From Lachnospiraceae bacterium oral taxon 096 (GTDB lineage Bacteria > Bacillota > Clostridia > Lachnospirales > Lachnospiraceae), in NCBI GenBank assembly GCA_018141845.1, contig CP073340.1, positions 1,451,001 through 1,515,000 on the forward strand: a DNA stretch of 64,000 nt. The letters are read 5' to 3'. The notes under the pieces are model-generated. The model was given only the letters and a program-made list of their open reading frames with translations, searched no databases and had not been told where the DNA came from. Within the stretch, counting starts at the first letter, position 1. Each line of letters starts with the position of its first letter. Positions 1-7,935 of the stretch are shown here, in pieces. Position numbers and translations under genes: made by a program.

Positions 1-1
1 C

Positions 2-76
2 AAGAAAAATTTGCTCTTTGATCAGCTTTCAGATGAAATGAAGCAAAAATTAGAGGATATTCGATTGGGAAAATAG
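2..76 (+). CDS. 3' end of an unidentified protein gene (partial)
   Basis: The first 25 codons of the window form an open frame ending in TAG, directly followed by an intrinsic terminator. The 24 residues are charged and helical-looking (Leu/Lys/Glu/Asp rich, ending RLGK). No family can be named from so short a tail. The following hairpin supports this being a true gene end. Confidence 0.55.
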   Translation, partial: KKNLLFDQLSDEMKQKLEDIRLGK

Positions 77-80
77 AAAA

Positions 81-114
81 AAATAGCCCCAAGCTTATGC
101 TTGAGGGCTATTTT
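81..114. terminator. Bidirectional intrinsic terminator
   Basis: The arms ATAGCCCCAAGC and GCTTGAGGGCTAT pair around TTAT. On the plus strand TTTT follows the stem. On the minus strand a run of seven T follows. It can therefore end both the partial plus-strand gene and the minus-strand feo operon. Confidence 0.8.
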
Positions 115-121
115 CATATCA

Positions 122-292
122 TTATTTTGAATGATCTGTATGGCAAGCGGAATGGCAACTGCCACAACTTCCGCTACAGCCACCACAATTTCCACCACAA
201 GAATGTTTACCGTGTTTCTTGTCTTGGTAGATTACAAAACCTGCACCACCTGCACAGGCAAGAACAATGAGTCCAACAATTGCAGTAGCCAT
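122..292 (-). CDS. FeoB-associated Cys-rich membrane peptide
   Basis: A 56-residue protein: one N-terminal membrane helix (about residues 3-22, IVGLIVLACAGGAGFVIY) followed by a lysine/histidine stretch and a Cys/Gly/His-rich tail with six Cys (CGGNCGGC, then CGSC and a last C). This is the layout of the FeoB-associated Cys-rich family encoded next to feoB. An AGGAGG ribosome site lies 6-7 bases before ATG at 292. The gene starts 12 bases after the feoB stop, so it is the last gene of the feo operon. The family is thought to help ferrous-iron transport, possibly by binding iron at the membrane; the exact role is not established. The family assignment is by layout and context. Confidence 0.85.
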   Translation of the reverse strand: MATAIVGLIVLACAGGAGFVIYQDKKHGKHSCGGNCGGCSGSCGSCHSACHTDHSK

Positions 293-304
293 AATTTTTT
301 CCTC

Positions 305-2467
305 CTATTCAACCACAGAACGATGATTCTTTGCTGTGGATTTTGCTGTTGGCTTTGCAGGGCGAACAAGCTGGAAGATAATCAGTGCAATCAAGATGAT
401 AGCAACTGCTGTTCCAATGCTGAATCCTGCAGCACCAGTAAAGACGATACCTAATTGATAAATAATTAATGAAATAACATAGGCAAAGATACATTCATAA
501 CCAATGGCAATCAAAGTCCACTTTCCAGAGCTCATCTCTCTCTTAATGGCACCGATGGCTGCAAAGCAAGGTGCACATAAAAGATTAAATACTAAGAATG
601 AATAGGCAGCTAATGGAGTGATTGCTGCTTGCAATGCAGCCCAAATTGGCTGGCTGTTATCAACAAGGTCTTCTGCACTGGAGTGGAAGAGAACACCAAA
701 GGTATTGACTACATTCTCCTTTGCAATAAGACCAGTAATGGCTGCAGAGGCAAACTTCCAGTCTCCAAAGCCAAGAGGCTTAAAGATATGGGCAATAACA
801 CCACCAACAGCAGCCAAAATACTAGAATCCATGTCATCTGTCATTCCGAATGAACCACCAGCAAAGCTGAAGTTTGACAATAACCAAATTAAGATAGATG
901 CCAAAAGAATAATGGTTCCCGCCTTTTTGATAAAACTTGTAGAACGCTCAAGCATGGAGCGAAAAATACTACCAGCGGTTGGCATATGATAAGGTGGAAG
1001 CTCGATAACAAATGGAGTTGTATCCCCAGCAAATAGAGCTGTCTTTTTTAACATAATACCAGAAATGATGATGGCAGCCATACCAACAAAGTAGGCACTT
1101 GGTCCAACCCAAGCAGCACCATTAAAGAGTGAACCAGCAATCAATGCGATAACTGGAACCTTTGCAGAACAAGGAATGAAAGTAGTTGTCATAACTGTCA
1201 TTCGACGATCATGCTCGCTCTCAATTGTTCTTGATGCCATAACTCCAGGAACACCACAACCTGTACCAACAAGGATAGGAATAAAACTCTTTCCTGAAAG
1301 ACCAAACTTTCTAAAAATTCTATCCATAACAAAGGCAATTCTGGCCATATATCCACAGCCCTCAAGGAAGGCGAGGAAAAAGAAAAGAAGTAACATCTGT
1401 GGAAGGAATCCAATAACAGATCCAACACCAGCGATAATACCATCTGAAACTAGGCCAATGAGCCATTTTGCACAACCAATATTTGTCAAGAAGTCACTCA
1501 CACCTGGCTGAACAATTTCACCGAAAAGAGTATCATTGATCCAGTCACTGATGGTTTTACCAATATTTGATATGGAAATATAGTAAACAACGAACATAAT
1601 GATGGCAAAGATTGGCAATGCCAAAATACGATTCGTGACAATGCGGTCAATTTTATCAGAGAGTGTCACCTTATTCTTATTGCGCTTTTTGTAGCAACGA
1701 TCAATAATCTTTGCGATATAGGAATAGCGTTCGGTTGTGATAATACTCTCTGCATCATCATCTTGCTCTTTCTCTACTGCAGCAATAATGCCTTCAAAGG
1801 TCTTCATCTGGCTATCAGGGAGAGAAAGTTGATTGAGTATCTTCTCATCTCTCTCAAAGATCTTGATAGCATACCAGCGTCTTGTTGCTTCAGAAACCTG
1901 TGTCAAGGAATCACCAATTTTCTTTAGTGCATCTTCGATTTTTGGATCGAAGTCATGGAGAGACTTTAAAGTAGCTCCAGATTGTGCAGCTGCAACGGCC
2001 TTGGCCACAAGATTGTCAATTCCCGTACTCTTTAGAGCAGAAATTTCAACCACTGGGCAACCCAATGTCTTTGATAGATTGTCAAAGTCGAGAATATCGC
2101 CACTTTTTGCAATGACATCGGCCATATTCACTGCGATAACGACTGGAATGCCAAGTTCAAGAATCTGAGTAGTTAGATACAAGTTTCTTTCTAGGTTTGT
2201 ACCATCAATAATATTGATAATAGCATTTGGTTTTTCATTTAAGAGATAATTTCTTGCAACTACTTCCTCAAGTGTGTATGGAGAAAGAGAATAGATACCT
2301 GGTAAATCGGCAATGGTAATGTCCTTATGACCTTTTAATTTACCTTCTTTCTTCTCCACCGTTACGCCGGGCCAGTTGCCGACATATTGATTTGATCCCG
2401 TGAGGGAGTTAAATAGTGTAGTCTTACCAGTATTTGGGTTACCGGCAAGAGCAATCGTGTACTTCAT
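305..2467 (-). CDS. feoB: Ferrous iron transport GTPase/permease FeoB
   Basis: This 720-residue protein is the Fe2+ transporter of the Feo system in the cytoplasmic membrane. The N-terminal G domain shows all motifs: G1 GNPNTGKT (9-16), G2 Thr in PGVTVEKK (about 36), G3 DLPG (54-57), G4 NMAD (114-117) and G5 SALK (143-146). A helical linker and a multi-helix permease domain follow, with the conserved GCGVPGVMASR and CSAKVPV segments and a second core half containing GLIAKENVV. Length is normal for the family. It lies 16 bases downstream of feoA in an operon feoA-feoA-feoB-Cys-rich peptide. Upstream dyads suggest metal-responsive control of the whole operon. Confidence 0.97.
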   Translation of the reverse strand: MKYTIALAGNPNTGKTTLFNSLTGSNQYVGNWPGVTVEKKEGKLKGHKDITIADLPGIYSLSPYTLEEVVARNYLLNEKPNAIINIIDGTNLERNLYLTTQILELGIPVVIAVNMADVIAKSGDILDFDNLSKTLGCPVVEISALKSTGIDNLVAKAVAAAQSGATLKSLHDFDPKIEDALKKIGDSLTQVSEATRRWYAIKIFERDEKILNQLSLPDSQMKTFEGIIAAVEKEQDDDAESIITTERYSYIAKIIDRCYKKRNKNKVTLSDKIDRIVTNRILALPIFAIIMFVVYYISISNIGKTISDWINDTLFGEIVQPGVSDFLTNIGCAKWLIGLVSDGIIAGVGSVIGFLPQMLLLFFFLAFLEGCGYMARIAFVMDRIFRKFGLSGKSFIPILVGTGCGVPGVMASRTIESEHDRRMTVMTTTFIPCSAKVPVIALIAGSLFNGAAWVGPSAYFVGMAAIIISGIMLKKTALFAGDTTPFVIELPPYHMPTAGSIFRSMLERSTSFIKKAGTIILLASILIWLLSNFSFAGGSFGMTDDMDSSILAAVGGVIAHIFKPLGFGDWKFASAAITGLIAKENVVNTFGVLFHSSAEDLVDNSQPIWAALQAAITPLAAYSFLVFNLLCAPCFAAIGAIKREMSSGKWTLIAIGYECIFAYVISLIIYQLGIVFTGAAGFSIGTAVAIILIALIIFQLVRPAKPTAKSTAKNHRSVVE

Positions 2468-2483
2468 AAAATAAAAGTCCTTT

Positions 2484-2705
2484 CTATTCTACGTCAATAA
2501 GTTCTGCATCTGCTTTTCTCAAAGAAAGCTCATATCCTCTAACTGTTACTTCAATAGGATCACCTAGTGGTGCTACCTTGCGAATATAGACAGTTGCTCC
2601 CTTAGTCAGTCCCATATCCATAATTCTTCTCTTTACAGCACCCTCACCGCGGAGTTTGACCACAGTGACGGTTTCGCCAATTTTGGCTTCTCTTAGATTT
2701 TTCAT
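2484..2705 (-). CDS. feoA: FeoA-domain protein (second copy)
   Basis: A 73-residue SH3-like FeoA protein. The diagnostic FeoA layout is visible: KIGETVTVVKL at the start, RRIMDMGLTKGATVYIRKVAPLGDP in the middle (RxxxMGLxxG type turn) and VRGYELSLRKADAELI at the end. FeoA is a small cytosolic partner of FeoB thought to modulate its GTPase and transport activity. It sits between another feoA and feoB with 12- and 16-base gaps. This copy is closer to canonical FeoA than the upstream one because it keeps the PLGDPIxxxxRG signature. Confidence 0.93.
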   Translation of the reverse strand: MKNLREAKIGETVTVVKLRGEGAVKRRIMDMGLTKGATVYIRKVAPLGDPIEVTVRGYELSLRKADAELIDVE

Positions 2706-2717
2706 TCCTTCCCCTTC

Positions 2718-2930
2718 CTAGCGGATCATAATTTTGGCAGCCATTTCTCGGCTAATTCCAATACGTGAGCCCTTGACATTGACAATCAAGTTTCCGTCAA
2801 GTTCACTGACAACGCTGATTTGTCCGTCAACAACGAAACCCAAATTGTTTAAATGCAATCGCATTTCTTCTGTGCCTGAAACTCGAGTAATGGTATACAC
2901 CTCGCCAAGCTTTGCCATTAACAATGGCAT
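2718..2930 (-). CDS. feoA: FeoA-domain protein (first copy)
   Basis: A 70-residue FeoA-like SH3 protein and first gene of the feo operon. It has LGEVYTITRVSG, then HLNNLGFVVDGQISVVSEL and KGSRIGISREMAAKI, matching the FeoA fold, but it lacks the PLGDP turn of the second copy. Two tandem FeoA proteins before FeoB are common in Firmicutes and may form a complex with it. Start ATG at 2930 is preceded by an AAGGTG ribosome site. A promoter with TTGACA at 3009-3004 (minus strand) and two dyads lies upstream. Confidence 0.9.
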   Translation of the reverse strand: MPLLMAKLGEVYTITRVSGTEEMRLHLNNLGFVVDGQISVVSELDGNLIVNVKGSRIGISREMAAKIMIR

Positions 2931-2950
2931 ATTGTCACCTTCTTTCTCTA

Positions 2951-3096
2951 CCTAGTTAGTCCATACTAATTTACATAGATAAGTTAGCACAAACTAATTT
3001 TCTTGTCAATACTAAAAAGTATTGGACAAGGAGAGGAAGTTTGTTGTATAGTTAAGAAGTACAGTTAGATTATACTAACCGAAGGAGAGAAGAGAG
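2951..3096. promoter_or_regulatory. Divergent feo/araC control region with three GTTAG-N6-CTAA dyads
   Basis: Three 16-bp imperfect palindromes share one pattern: GTTAGTCCATACTAAT (2955-2970), GTTAGCACAAACTAAT (2983-2998) and GTTAGATTATACTAAC (3064-3079). For feo (minus) a TTGACA box at 3009-3004 puts the middle dyad about where the -10 element should be. For the regulator gene (plus) a TTGGAC box (3022-3027), 17-base spacer and TGTATA (3045-3050) put the third dyad just after the expected start point. Sites covering both promoters suggest a shared repressor. The TTAG/CTAA arms resemble sites of DtxR/IdeR-type iron repressors. The adjacent AraC protein binding these sites is an alternative. 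Confidence 0.7.
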
Positions 3097-3099
3097 GTT

Positions 3100-3939
3100 A
3101 TGGAAAATATTGTGCTTGCAGAGGGGATGAACTTACTCTACGCTCGCTTGCACGGGAAACATTTCTCTTATAGGGAAAAGGAAACGAGGAACTTAGCCAT
3201 ATTCTACTGCCTACAGGGGCGAATGGAATGGCTGGATGGAGATTGCATCTGTAGCATCGAAATGGGCGATTTATGGATAAAAGAATTGGAAGTTGGAGAA
3301 GAAATTGATTTGCGGCTTCCATTGGGCAGTGGAAAAACGCTAGCATATTTATTGAATATTGAAAATATGGAAACATTTTTTAAACACTTGCCAAAGGAAC
3401 TTTCTTTATCTGGAGATTGTATCAAGGACATTCGGGGGCAGTTTTTGAAAAAAAAGAGCTGGGCACATATCAAGACAAATGAGACAATCCGTGCGATTTG
3501 GCAGCCATTGAAAGATCAGAATCATTGGAAGAGCCTTGGAATGCTAAAATGTCTGGAACTTTTGGTCTATCTTCGTCATACACACCAAGTGGAAGAAACA
3601 AAAAAGAAATATTTTTATAGGGGACAGATAGAAAAGGTAAAGGGCATTCACGATCAATTGGTTGGCCATCTGGGACAGAGATTTACTATAGAAAAGTTAG
3701 CTAGGGAAAATGATATCTCAATGACAACATTAAAGGATTGCTTTAAATATCTTTTTGGGGCACCAATTGATACCTATATGCGCAGATATCGAATTCATAT
3801 GGCCTGTGAGCGATTAAAAAATACAAAAGATGCGATTGCAGATATTGCGGAGGAAGTAGGATATGAGAGTCCCAGTCGCTTTTCGGCGGCCTTTAAGCGG
3901 ATTGTTGGGATGAAGCCAAGTGAATACAGAAAACAATAA
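3100..3939 (+). CDS. AraC-family transcriptional regulator, divergent from feo
   Basis: A 279-residue protein with a C-terminal AraC/XylS double helix-turn-helix (about residues 190-279): FTIEKLARENDISMTTLKDCF forms the first HTH region, and DIAEEVGYESPSRFSAAFKR with the typical ending GMKPSEYRKQ forms the second. The N-terminal 180 residues are an unclassified ligand or partner domain. Its gene is divergent from the ferrous-iron operon and shares the dyad-containing control region, so it is probably an iron-homeostasis or siderophore-type AraC regulator (inference from context). GGAGAG lies in front of ATG at 3100. No DNA target can be proven from sequence alone. Confidence 0.85.
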   Translation: MENIVLAEGMNLLYARLHGKHFSYREKETRNLAIFYCLQGRMEWLDGDCICSIEMGDLWIKELEVGEEIDLRLPLGSGKTLAYLLNIENMETFFKHLPKELSLSGDCIKDIRGQFLKKKSWAHIKTNETIRAIWQPLKDQNHWKSLGMLKCLELLVYLRHTHQVEETKKKYFYRGQIEKVKGIHDQLVGHLGQRFTIEKLARENDISMTTLKDCFKYLFGAPIDTYMRRYRIHMACERLKNTKDAIADIAEEVGYESPSRFSAAFKRIVGMKPSEYRKQ

Positions 3940-4039
3940 ACCAAATAGCACAGTTTTTGTCTGATTCGCATATCGGTTAGGTTTTCCTTTATGTTAGGAT
4001 AATGCCTGTAGAAAAAAATAATTTTTGGAGGTAATCACA

Positions 4040-4300
4040 ATGATCGATGTAAAGAAGGTAGCAATATTTGTTGGTGGTACAATTTTTGGTTCAGCAGGAT
4101 TTAAGCTCTTGTCAAGCAAGGATGCAAAGAAGGCTTATACCCATACCGTTGCAGCAGCACTTCGTGTGAAGGAGAGTGCAATGGATACAGTGACATGTAT
4201 TCAGGAGAATGCAAGTGATATTCTTGCTGAGGCAAAGGACATCAATGAGGCAAGAGCGAGCAAGGAAGTAGAAGTAGAGGACACATCCGAGGAAGCATAA
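4040..4300 (+). CDS. Small glycine-rich membrane protein, DUF6110-like
   Basis: An 86-residue protein. One membrane segment with a glycine-zipper pattern (AIFVGGTIFGSAGFKLL, about residues 8-24) is followed by KDAKKAYTHTVAAALRVKESAMD and an acidic C-terminal tail. It resembles DUF6110 proteins found directly upstream of P1B-type ATPases in Clostridia. The start ATG at 4040 is chosen because a GGAGG site (4027-4031) is placed correctly for it; an upstream in-frame codon at 4025 overlaps that site. It ends one base before the ATPase start, so the two are almost certainly co-translated partners. Function is unknown; an accessory role for the ATPase is inferred. Confidence 0.75.
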   Translation: MIDVKKVAIFVGGTIFGSAGFKLLSSKDAKKAYTHTVAAALRVKESAMDTVTCIQENASDILAEAKDINEARASKEVEVEDTSEEA

Positions 4301-4301
4301 A

Positions 4302-6383
4302 ATGAAATGTAAAATCTTACACGAGAGTAAGGGAAGAATCCGCTTGCATATGGCGCAAAAGCAAATGACGCTAAGGCAGGCGGATATGCTTTTATATTAC
4401 TTAGAGGCAAATGAAAATGTTTTACAGGCCACAGTCTATGAGAGAACGGCAGATGCGATTCTCCATTACAAAGAAGGAAGTCGCGATAAAGTTTTACAAG
4501 CACTGTCAAAGTTTAGTTATGCCGATGAAAAGGTAGCGGCCCTTGTTCCAGAAAAGACAGGAAGGGCGCTGACGAGGGAATATAAAGAAAAGCTGGTCAT
4601 GATGGTGGCTACAAAGTTTGCAAGGGATTTATTTCTCCCAATGCCAATCAGGACGGTTTTGTTGGTTGCTCATGCCATTAAATATGTCTGGAAGGGAATA
4701 AAATGCTTGTTAAGAGGAAAGTTAGAAGTCGAGGTTCTCGATGCACTTTCCATTGGTATTTCTATTGTGCGAGCAGATTATTCTACCGCAGGTTCTGTGA
4801 TGTTTTTACTTGGTATTGGAGAGTTACTTGAGGAATGGACACACAAAAAGTCCGTCGATGACTTGGCAAGAAGTATGGCTTTAAATGTCGACAAGGTTTG
4901 GCTAAAGACAGAAAATGGTGATGTTTTAGTTCCAATTGGACAGATTAAGGCAAAGGATCTCATTACAGTTCATACAGGAAATGTCATTGCCATTGATGGA
5001 AAGGTTGTCAGCGGAGAAGCCATGGTCAATCAGGCTTCACTCACTGGAGAATCTGTCCCAGTGGCAAAGCGAGAGGGCTCTTATGCCTATGCAGGAACTG
5101 TGGTTGAAGAGGGCGAAATTGTCATCGAGGCCGAGCAAGAAGTTGGCCATGGTCGCTATGACAAAGTAGTTCAGATGATTGAGGATTCAGAAAAGTTAAA
5201 GTCAAATACAGAGAGTAAGTTTGCAAGATTGGCGGATAAGCTTGTGCCATATTCATTGGCAGGAACAGCTTTGACCTATCTGTTGACAAGAAATGTGACT
5301 CGTGCACTTTCTGTATTGATGGTTGATTTTTCTTGTGCACTCAAGCTTTCTATGCCACTTGCGGTACTTTCGGCGATGAGAGAGGCTGGAAAGTACAATG
5401 CCACAGTAAAGGGTGGAAAGTTTTTGGAGGCCATTGCTCAGGCAGATACCATTGTCTTTGACAAGACAGGTACATTGACTTTTGCATGTCCAACCGTGGC
5501 AAAGGTTATTCCTTGTGAAAAGAGAGATGCCAATGAGATGCTAAAAATTGCAGCATGTCTGGAAGAGCATTTCCCACATTCTATGGCCAATGCAGTTGTC
5601 AAAAAGGCAGCAGATATGGGAATTTCTCACAAAGAAATGCATTCTGAGGTCGAGTATGTCGTGGCACATGGAATTGCAAGCAAAATTAATAAGCAAAGAG
5701 TAGTGATTGGAAGTGCTCATTTTGTATTTGATGATGAGCATGTCAAAGTTTCTAAGGCAGATGAAAAGATCTTGGATGCACTGGAGCCAAGATATTCGCA
5801 TCTATATTTGGCAATTGCAGGAAAACTTGCTGCGATTATTGCCATTGCGGATCCACTTCGCCCAGAGGCAAAGGATGTGCTTGCTCAGTTGAAGGAGCTT
5901 GGCATTAAAAAGACAGTAATGATGACAGGAGATAATGCTCAGACAGCACAGGCGATTGCAGGGGAAGTTGGCGTAGATGAGTTCCATGCAGAAGTTTTGC
6001 CAGAGGACAAGGCCGCACTTGTGGAGCAGAGAAAGGCCGCAGGACATACGGTAATTATGATTGGCGATGGCATCAACGATTCGCCAGCACTTTCGGCAGC
6101 AGATTGTGGTATTGCTATTGGTGCTGGAGCAGCCATTGCAAGAGAGATTTCTGATGTCACCATTGCAGCAGAAAGCCTTGAGGAGCTTGTCATGCTAAAG
6201 CGGTTGGCCAATTTAATGATGAAGAGAGTTCATAATAATCATCACTTTGTCATTGGATTTAATGGAGCATTGATTCTACTTGGAACCATGGGCATATTAC
6301 AGCCAACAGTGTCAGCGCTACTGCATAATGCTTCAACGCTGGGTGTATCTTTGGTAAGTATGACCAATTTAATAGAAAACTAA
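4302..6383 (+). CDS. P1B-type metal-transporting ATPase with atypical FSC metal motif
   Basis: A 693-residue P-type ATPase. Visible motifs: TGES of the actuator domain (248-251), DKTGT with the phosphorylated Asp (387-391), the HP-like motif in EEHFPHS (421-427), TGDN (542-545) and GDGIND (588-593). The N-terminus is a degenerate HMA-like domain (KGRIRLHM) with no CxxC. The transmembrane metal site normally reading CPC or a variant is D342-F-S-C-A-L-K here, keeping only the second Cys and losing the Pro. The substrate is therefore not the usual Cu or Zn by motif. Proximity to feo suggests iron or manganese efflux, but this is inference. It is paired with the DUF6110-like protein. Confidence 0.9.
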   Translation: MKCKILHESKGRIRLHMAQKQMTLRQADMLLYYLEANENVLQATVYERTADAILHYKEGSRDKVLQALSKFSYADEKVAALVPEKTGRALTREYKEKLVMMVATKFARDLFLPMPIRTVLLVAHAIKYVWKGIKCLLRGKLEVEVLDALSIGISIVRADYSTAGSVMFLLGIGELLEEWTHKKSVDDLARSMALNVDKVWLKTENGDVLVPIGQIKAKDLITVHTGNVIAIDGKVVSGEAMVNQASLTGESVPVAKREGSYAYAGTVVEEGEIVIEAEQEVGHGRYDKVVQMIEDSEKLKSNTESKFARLADKLVPYSLAGTALTYLLTRNVTRALSVLMVDFSCALKLSMPLAVLSAMREAGKYNATVKGGKFLEAIAQADTIVFDKTGTLTFACPTVAKVIPCEKRDANEMLKIAACLEEHFPHSMANAVVKKAADMGISHKEMHSEVEYVVAHGIASKINKQRVVIGSAHFVFDDEHVKVSKADEKILDALEPRYSHLYLAIAGKLAAIIAIADPLRPEAKDVLAQLKELGIKKTVMMTGDNAQTAQAIAGEVGVDEFHAEVLPEDKAALVEQRKAAGHTVIMIGDGINDSPALSAADCGIAIGAGAAIAREISDVTIAAESLEELVMLKRLANLMMKRVHNNHHFVIGFNGALILLGTMGILQPTVSALLHNASTLGVSLVSMTNLIEN

Positions 6384-6392
6384 AATAAGATA

Positions 6393-6581
6393 TTGACAAG
6401 GAAGGTGAACTTTGCTAGACTATTAAAAGTTACTTTAAACAAGAAAGCAGGTTCGCCTCACCTTGGCACAATCGTGACCCGGGTTCATAATTTTGCATAC
6501 CTTGGGTGTGTTTTTTTATGGCGGATGGTTTTCTATCGGCTATTTTTTTAGCGTTAAACATTATTTGGGGGGTATACGACT
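6393..6581 (+). promoter_or_regulatory. Promoter and structured leader of infC-rpmI-rplT with probable attenuator
   Basis: TTGACA (6393-6398), a 17-base spacer and TAGACT (6416-6421) form a good vegetative promoter. The expected transcript starts near 6428 and has about 150 untranslated bases. The leader includes a GC-rich part (6449-6486) and a hairpin CATACC-TTG-GGTGTG (6496-6510) directly followed by seven T, that is, an intrinsic terminator inside the leader. Leaders of infC operons in Firmicutes are controlled by L20 or by attenuation, so an autoregulatory leader is likely. The exact class was not recognised. Confidence 0.65.
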
Positions 6582-7091
6582 ATTAGCAATCAATTGATTA
6601 ACGAACAGATTAGAGCAAAGGAAGTCCGTCTAGTTAGTAGTGATGGAGAACAGCTCGGTGTGGTATCCATTGCTGAGGCGATGGCAAAGGCCGAAGAAGC
6701 AGAACTTGACCTTGTACTCATTGCACCAACGGCTAAGCCACCGGTTTGCAAGATTATTGACTATAGCAAGTACAAGTATGAACTTGCAAGAAGAGAGAAG
6801 GAAGCAAAGAAGAAGCAGAAGGTAATCGAAGTGAAAGAAGTTCGTCTTTCGCCGAATATTGACACTAACGATCTGAACACAAAGATTGGGTCTGCCAGAA
6901 AGTTCCTTGAGAAGGGGAATAAGGTAAAAGTCACACTTCGATTCAGAGGTCGTGAGATGGCACGTATGTTTAAGTCGAAGTACATTCTGGATGATTTTGC
7001 TGAGGCGCTTTCAGAGGTAGCCGTAATTGATAAGCCTTCTAAGGCAGAGGGCAGAAGTTTGGTAATGTTTTTATCAGCAAAGAAAGTTTAA
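6582..7091 (+). CDS. infC: Translation initiation factor IF-3
   Basis: The protein has the IF-3 N domain ([29 protein letters not shown]), the linker ([15 protein letters not shown]) and the C domain ([14 protein letters not shown]). The start is placed at ATT (6582-6584), reading [16 protein letters not shown] ribosome site (6567-6572) lies nine bases upstream. No ATG is available at this position, and the alternative TTG at 6594 would sit too far from that site. A rare AUU start is a known feature of infC because IF-3 itself rejects such codons and so limits its own synthesis. 169 residues is the usual length. It is the first gene of infC-rpmI-rplT. Confidence 0.93.
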   Translation: MSNQLINEQIRAKEVRLVSSDGEQLGVVSIAEAMAKAEEAELDLVLIAPTAKPPVCKIIDYSKYKYELARREKEAKKKQKVIEVKEVRLSPNIDTNDLNTKIGSARKFLEKGNKVKVTLRFRGREMARMFKSKYILDDFAEALSEVAVIDKPSKAEGRSLVMFLSAKKV

Positions 7092-7120
7092 TTGAGATAT
7101 ATTTAAGGAGGACAATCGTA

Positions 7121-7318
7121 ATGCCTAAGTTAAAGACTAGCAGAGCAGCAGCAAAGCGTTTTAAGAGAACAGGAACAGGTAAGCTTGTAAGAAATAAGGC
7201 GTATAAGTCACACATCTTAACTAAGAAGTCAACAAAGAGAAAGAGAAATCTTAGAAAAGATATCGTAACCGATGCAACAAATGCAAAGGTTATGAAGAAG
7301 ATTTTACCATATTTATAA
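7121..7318 (+). CDS. rpmI: Ribosomal protein bL35
   Basis: A 65-residue, very basic protein with the bL35 signature: [21 protein letters not shown] at the N-terminus and [16 protein letters not shown] in the centre, ending in KKILPYL. It is a structural component of the 50S subunit. It lies 29 bases after infC with an AAGGAGG site and 31 bases before rplT, the standard order in Firmicutes. Confidence 0.98.
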   Translation: MPKLKTSRAAAKRFKRTGTGKLVRNKAYKSHILTKKSTKRKRNLRKDIVTDATNAKVMKKILPYL

Positions 7319-7349
7319 GTTGAATAGTTAAGAGGGAGGATATACCAAA

Positions 7350-7706
7350 ATGGCAAGAATTAAGGGCGGATTAAACGCTAAGAAGAAGCACAATAGAGTT
7401 CTGAAGATGGCAAAGGGCTATAGAGGAGCTAGATCTAAGCAGTATAGAATTGCTAAGCAGTCAGTAATGAGAGCATTGAAGAGCTCTTATGCAGGTAGAA
7501 AAGAGAGAAAGAGACAGTTCAGACAGCTCTGGATTGCTCGTATTAATGCGGCATGTAGATTGAATGACATTTCTTACTCAAAGTTTATGTATGGCTTGAA
7601 GCTTGCAGGTATCGAGATGAACAGAAAGATGCTTTCTGAGCTTGCAATTAATGACGCAGCTGCATTTACAAAGATTGTTGAAGCAGCAAAGGCTAAATTG
7701 GCTTAA
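7350..7706 (+). CDS. rplT: Ribosomal protein bL20
   Basis: A 118-residue bL20: the start MARIKGGLNAKKKHNRVLK, then YRGARSKQYRIAKQSVMRA and RQLWIARINAACR are diagnostic. It binds 23S rRNA early in 50S assembly and in Firmicutes is also the autoregulator of this operon by binding the infC leader (known for the family, not shown here). A GGGAGG ribosome site precedes it. It is followed by a strong terminator, closing the operon. Confidence 0.98.
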   Translation: MARIKGGLNAKKKHNRVLKMAKGYRGARSKQYRIAKQSVMRALKSSYAGRKERKRQFRQLWIARINAACRLNDISYSKFMYGLKLAGIEMNRKMLSELAINDAAAFTKIVEAAKAKLA

Positions 7707-7761
7707 TTTAGGGCGTGCCCATCAAAGCGATGGGAGCTTGAAAAGATGACATGATAGAGAG

Positions 7762-7804
7762 AGGCTATAAATTTGGATTTCCAAATCTATAGCCTTATTT
7801 TTTT
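7762..7804 (+). terminator. Terminator of infC-rpmI-rplT
   Basis: The arms AGGCTATA-AATTTGG and CCAAATCTATAGCCT pair around ATTT (one mismatch) and are followed by a T-rich tract (TATTTTTTT). IS607 copy 1 begins 17 bases after it, so the insertion does not disturb the operon. Confidence 0.9.
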
Positions 7805-7935
7805 GTTAAAAAAATGGAGGCTAACAACTGTTAAGAGTAATTTATAAAAAAATTATAAATATGTGTTGATTTTTATAAGTTTTAATGATAGAATAAAATA
7901 TAAATATTGAAAAGGAGGCTTTAAGAACTTTAATT

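Noticed and set aside
2955..3079. Fur box for the feo operon
   Set aside because: The typical GATAATGATTATC-like 19-mer is not present; the TTAG/CTAA dyads fit another type of regulator better.
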